Program-made: the position numbers and the translations under genes
DNA from: Crenarchaeota archaeon SCGC AAA471-B05
GTDB taxonomy: Archaea > Thermoproteota > Thermoprotei > Gearchaeales > Gearchaeaceae
DNA length: 7,668 nt
Assembly (NCBI GenBank): GCA_000380705.1
Contig: AQYM01000028.1
Coordinates: forward strand, 177-7,844
Direction of reading: 5' to 3'
Notes under the pieces: generated by a model
Told to the model about the DNA's origin: nothing
The model's input: only the letters and a program-made list of their open reading frames with translations
Database searches by the model: none
Shown here: in pieces, positions 6,687 to 7,668 of the stretch
Numbering within the stretch: position 1 is the first letter of the stretch
Layout: the number at the start of each line of letters is the position of its first letter

Positions 6687-6700
6687 GATATTATAGTATT
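6615..6700. repeat. 10-bp perfect inverted repeat flanking the DedA promoter
   Basis: AATACTATAA at 6615-6624 is the exact reverse complement of TTATAGTATT at 6691-6700. The arms are 66 bp apart. The right arm lies between the DedA TATA box and its ATG, over the expected transcription start; the left arm lies in the middle of the divergent intergenic region. A looping operator is one reading, but AT-rich DNA produces such matches by chance more easily. Confidence 0.4.
6673..6683 (+). promoter_or_regulatory. TATA box of the DedA-family gene
   Basis: TTTTTAAATAA is a strong archaeal TATA-like sequence. The centre of its TTTAAA core is about 24.5 bp before the ATG at 6702, the same spacing as at the hsp20/ABC promoter. 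No Shine-Dalgarno sequence precedes the ATG, which fits a leaderless mRNA. Confidence 0.65.
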
Positions 6701-6701
6701 A

Positions 6702-7361
6702 ATGCTAGACCTTACAAACATATTTAACTATGTACTGGAATCTCTTCAAAATATGGGATTTCTTGGAATTTTCTTGATTTCTTTAATTGGAAGTTTAATC
6801 CCTTTTTTACCTTTGCCTTATCTGGCTTTTGTTGTTTTACTAGCTCAAAAGTTTAATGGTATAGATTTATTTTTATTAGGCTTTTCAGCAGGAATTGGAG
6901 GAAGTTTAGGGAAGTTAACTACTTATGGCTTAGGAGTATTAAGTTATAAAACTTTACCAGAAAACAAAAAAGAAGAACTAAAATTTTTTAACATGATAAT
7001 TAAAAAATATGGAGTCATAGGAGTTTTTATTTTCGCCATAACTCCTTTGCCTGATGACGTCTTATATTTTCCTCTGGGTTTAGCCAAATACAATATTAAA
7101 TATTTTCTAATTGCTAACATGCTAGGAAAAACTTTATTAGCTATTGGCGTAGCTTATTTATCAAAGTTTTATTTTGAAAGAGCCAAATATTTTTTAAGTA
7201 GTAATGATACCCTATTAACAACCATTATAGCTATAATTGCAATGAGTATAATAACTATAATATTACTTAAAATGAAATGGAAAATTACTTATGAAATATT
7301 ACAAGAAGAGGGATGTAAAGGTCTTTTAAAAATTCGAAATATTAAAAGGATAATACGCTAG
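6702..7361 (+). CDS. DedA / VTT-domain (SNARE-associated) membrane protein
   Basis: This 219-residue membrane protein belongs to the DedA/VTT group, whose studied members move polyprenyl-phosphate lipid carriers or other lipids across membranes. Visible blocks: hydrophobic segment 18-48 with IPFLPLPYL (33-41), the glycine-rich SAGIGGSLGKLTTYGLG (62-78), and the core ITPLPDDVLYFPLGLAKYN (113-131) followed by NMLGKTLLAIG (139-149). In classical bacterial DedA the core reads GRFIPGxR; here TPLPDD replaces it, a variant known in archaeal homologues. A final membrane helix (171-190) precedes a basic tail (209-219). The start is supported by the TATA box 25 bp upstream. The gene is alone in its direction; its TAG lies inside the convergent tRNA-Ser gene. 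A role in recycling the dolichyl-phosphate carrier for glycosylation is a family-based guess only. Confidence 0.85.
   Translation: MLDLTNIFNYVLESLQNMGFLGIFLISLIGSLIPFLPLPYLAFVVLLAQKFNGIDLFLLGFSAGIGGSLGKLTTYGLGVLSYKTLPENKKEELKFFNMIIKKYGVIGVFIFAITPLPDDVLYFPLGLAKYNIKYFLIANMLGKTLLAIGVAYLSKFYFERAKYFLSSNDTLLTTIIAIIAMSIITIILLKMKWKITYEILQEEGCKGLLKIRNIKRIIR
7328..7348 (-). terminator. Oligo-T terminator candidate for tRNA-Ser
   Basis: Downstream of the tRNA 3' end on the - strand come a T4 run (7343-7346) and a T5 run (7328-7332), about 10 and 25 bases after the discriminator base. Such tracts commonly end archaeal tRNA transcripts. They lie inside the convergent DedA coding region, where they are AAA-rich lysine/isoleucine codons on the other strand. 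Confidence 0.35.
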
Positions 7362-7452
7362 GGGTGGGATTCGAACCCACACGGGCGCAAAGCGCCCACC
7401 GGCTCACCCGCTTTGTTTCGAGGCCGGCGCATTGCCACTCTGCCACCCTAGC
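7356..7452 (-). tRNA. tRNA-Ser (anticodon CGA) with a 12-nt intron
   Basis: Reading the - strand from 7452: acceptor GCTAGGG pairs fully with CCCTAGC (7363-7357), followed by discriminator G73 at 7356, which is typical for serine. The D stem is GCA/TGC, anticodon stem CCGGC (7427-7423)/GCCGG (7403-7399), and anticodon CGA at 7420-7418 reads codon UCG. A long variable arm GGGCGC-TTT-GCGCCC (7397-7383) makes it class II, and the T arm is GTGGG-TTCGAAT-CCCAC (7380-7364). The anticodon loop is interrupted after A37 (7417) by twelve bases, 7416-7405. A bulge-helix-bulge forms: CTCG (7422-7419) pairs with CGGG (7410-7407), flanked by 3-nt bulges AAA and TGA. CCA is not encoded. The mature tRNA is 85 nt before CCA addition. 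The high GC content of its stems contrasts with the surrounding DNA and suggests growth at high temperature. Confidence 0.95.
7405..7416 (-). other. tRNA intron at position 37/38
   Basis: The intron ACAAAGCGGGTG is removed by the archaeal tRNA splicing endonuclease. Its 3' part CGGG forms the four-base-pair central helix with the anticodon-loop bases CTCG. Beyond the helix only CAAAG remains, so the inner helix is at most one C-G pair closing an AAA loop. Removing the intron restores a normal seven-base anticodon loop CUCGAAA. Confidence 0.9.
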
Positions 7453-7467
7453 ATTACTAATATAATA

Positions 7468-7476
7468 TTATATAAA
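7468..7476 (-). promoter_or_regulatory. TATA box candidate for tRNA-Ser
   Basis: On the - strand TTTATATAA precedes the tRNA, with CCC just upstream where the TFB recognition element would be. Its centre is about 20 bp from the mature 5' end, a few bases closer than the usual 26 bp, so the transcript would have practically no 5' leader, or the effective box is slightly shifted. Confidence 0.5.
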
Positions 7477-7477
7477 G

Positions 7478-7492
7478 GGAAAAAATAAAAAT
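7478..7492 (-). terminator. T-rich tract between the right-edge gene and the tRNA
   Basis: The - strand shows T5, A, T6 before CCC, just upstream of the tRNA promoter. It could end transcription of the putative gene entering from the right and separate it from the tRNA. No hairpin is seen. Confidence 0.3.
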
Positions 7493-7564
7493 TAACCAAA
7501 GTCATTTTACTTTTTATAAAGATAACCAGTGTTTATGGAAATTCCTTTTAACTTCTTGTTATCC

Positions 7565-7668
7565 TTAAATGTAAAGTTTGTCATCCTTTATTTCATAAAG
7601 TTTATCATTATAATTAATAATTAGAAAAACTAAAACTTCGCTATTTAAGCTAGAAGTCAGATTAATAT
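7565..7668 (-). CDS. Possible C-terminal fragment of an unidentified gene (5' end outside window)
   Basis: The - strand is open from the right window edge to a TAA at 7565-7567, about 33 codons. The fragment contains EVLVFLIINYNDKLYEIKDD, alternating hydrophobic and polar residues that could form beta strands, and it uses codons like the neighbours. In DNA this AT-rich a stretch of 33 codons without a stop is only mildly unlikely, so the call is tentative. No family can be recognised. Between its stop and the tRNA (7453-7564) I see no gene, only a T-rich tract and the tRNA promoter. Confidence 0.35.
   Translation of the reverse strand, partial: INLTSSLNSEVLVFLIINYNDKLYEIKDDKLYI

Noticed and set aside
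7356..7452. tRNA-Ser as an integration site of a virus or plasmid
   Set aside because: No second copy of the tRNA 3' end, no integrase fragment and no change in gene style is visible on either side within the window.
7521..7563. Inverted repeat GATAAC / GTTATC with an inner GGAA/TTCC, considered as a terminator or small RNA
   Set aside because: The outer stem is only six pairs with a 31-base loop and the inner one four pairs. This is weak in AT-rich DNA, with no T tract directly after it.
1..7668. CRISPR array, insertion sequence, toxin-antitoxin or defence island
   Set aside because: No regularly spaced repeats, terminal inverted repeats with transposase, or recognisable defence genes were seen. 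Apart from the tRNA, gene order and codon use look like ordinary chromosome.

Overview
The window looks like chromosomal DNA from a thermoacidophilic archaeon of the Sulfolobales (Sulfolobus, Acidianus or Sulfurisphaera-like). This placement is inferred from combined traits, not from a database match. The protein-coding DNA is very AT-rich while the tRNA is GC-rich. Genes are packed tightly and several starts carry TATA-type boxes about 25 bp upstream, as in leaderless archaeal transcripts. The window has a deoxyhypusine synthase, and its tRNA gene has a 37/38 intron with a bulge-helix-bulge and no encoded CCA.

Layout from left to right: (1) the 3' end of a GTPase, probably HflX, on the + strand (1-242). 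It converges with a gap of 3 bp on (2) a small heat-shock protein of the Hsp20/alpha-crystallin family on the - strand (246-812). (3) A 48-bp divergent intergenic region holds one perfectly palindromic TATA-like box exactly midway between two ATG codons. (4) A two-gene + strand operon follows: an ABC ATPase (861-1613) and a large ABC-2-type membrane protein (1610-3169) joined by a GTGA overlap. (5) A - strand cluster is transcribed leftward: an ECF transporter S component (5839-6540), adenine deaminase (4209-5837, one base after the S component) and deoxyhypusine synthase (3166-4176). The last stop codon interlocks with the permease stop codon. (6) A 161-bp divergent intergenic region carries mirror-image promoter-like elements and a 10-bp inverted repeat. 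(7) A DedA/VTT-family membrane protein lies on the + strand (6702-7361). (8) A tRNA-Ser(CGA) on the - strand (7356-7452) has a 12-nt intron, and the DedA stop codon lies inside its acceptor stem. (9) A possible C-terminal fragment of another - strand gene enters from the right edge (7565-7668).

How the genes may work together: the left part has a stress flavour (HflX-like GTPase, small heat-shock protein and an exporter sharing a promoter box with it). The middle cluster can be read as purine uptake and salvage (S component plus adenine deaminase). Deoxyhypusine synthase consumes spermidine. Spermidine synthesis releases methylthioadenosine, whose phosphorolysis gives adenine, so the deaminase and synthase may be metabolically linked. 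That link is inference. I found no CRISPR array, insertion sequence or obvious defence system. The more unusual points are the symmetric shared TATA box, the duplicated-half ABC-2 permease, the S component with an apparent extra two-helix segment, and the paired promoter elements upstream of the S component and DedA genes.
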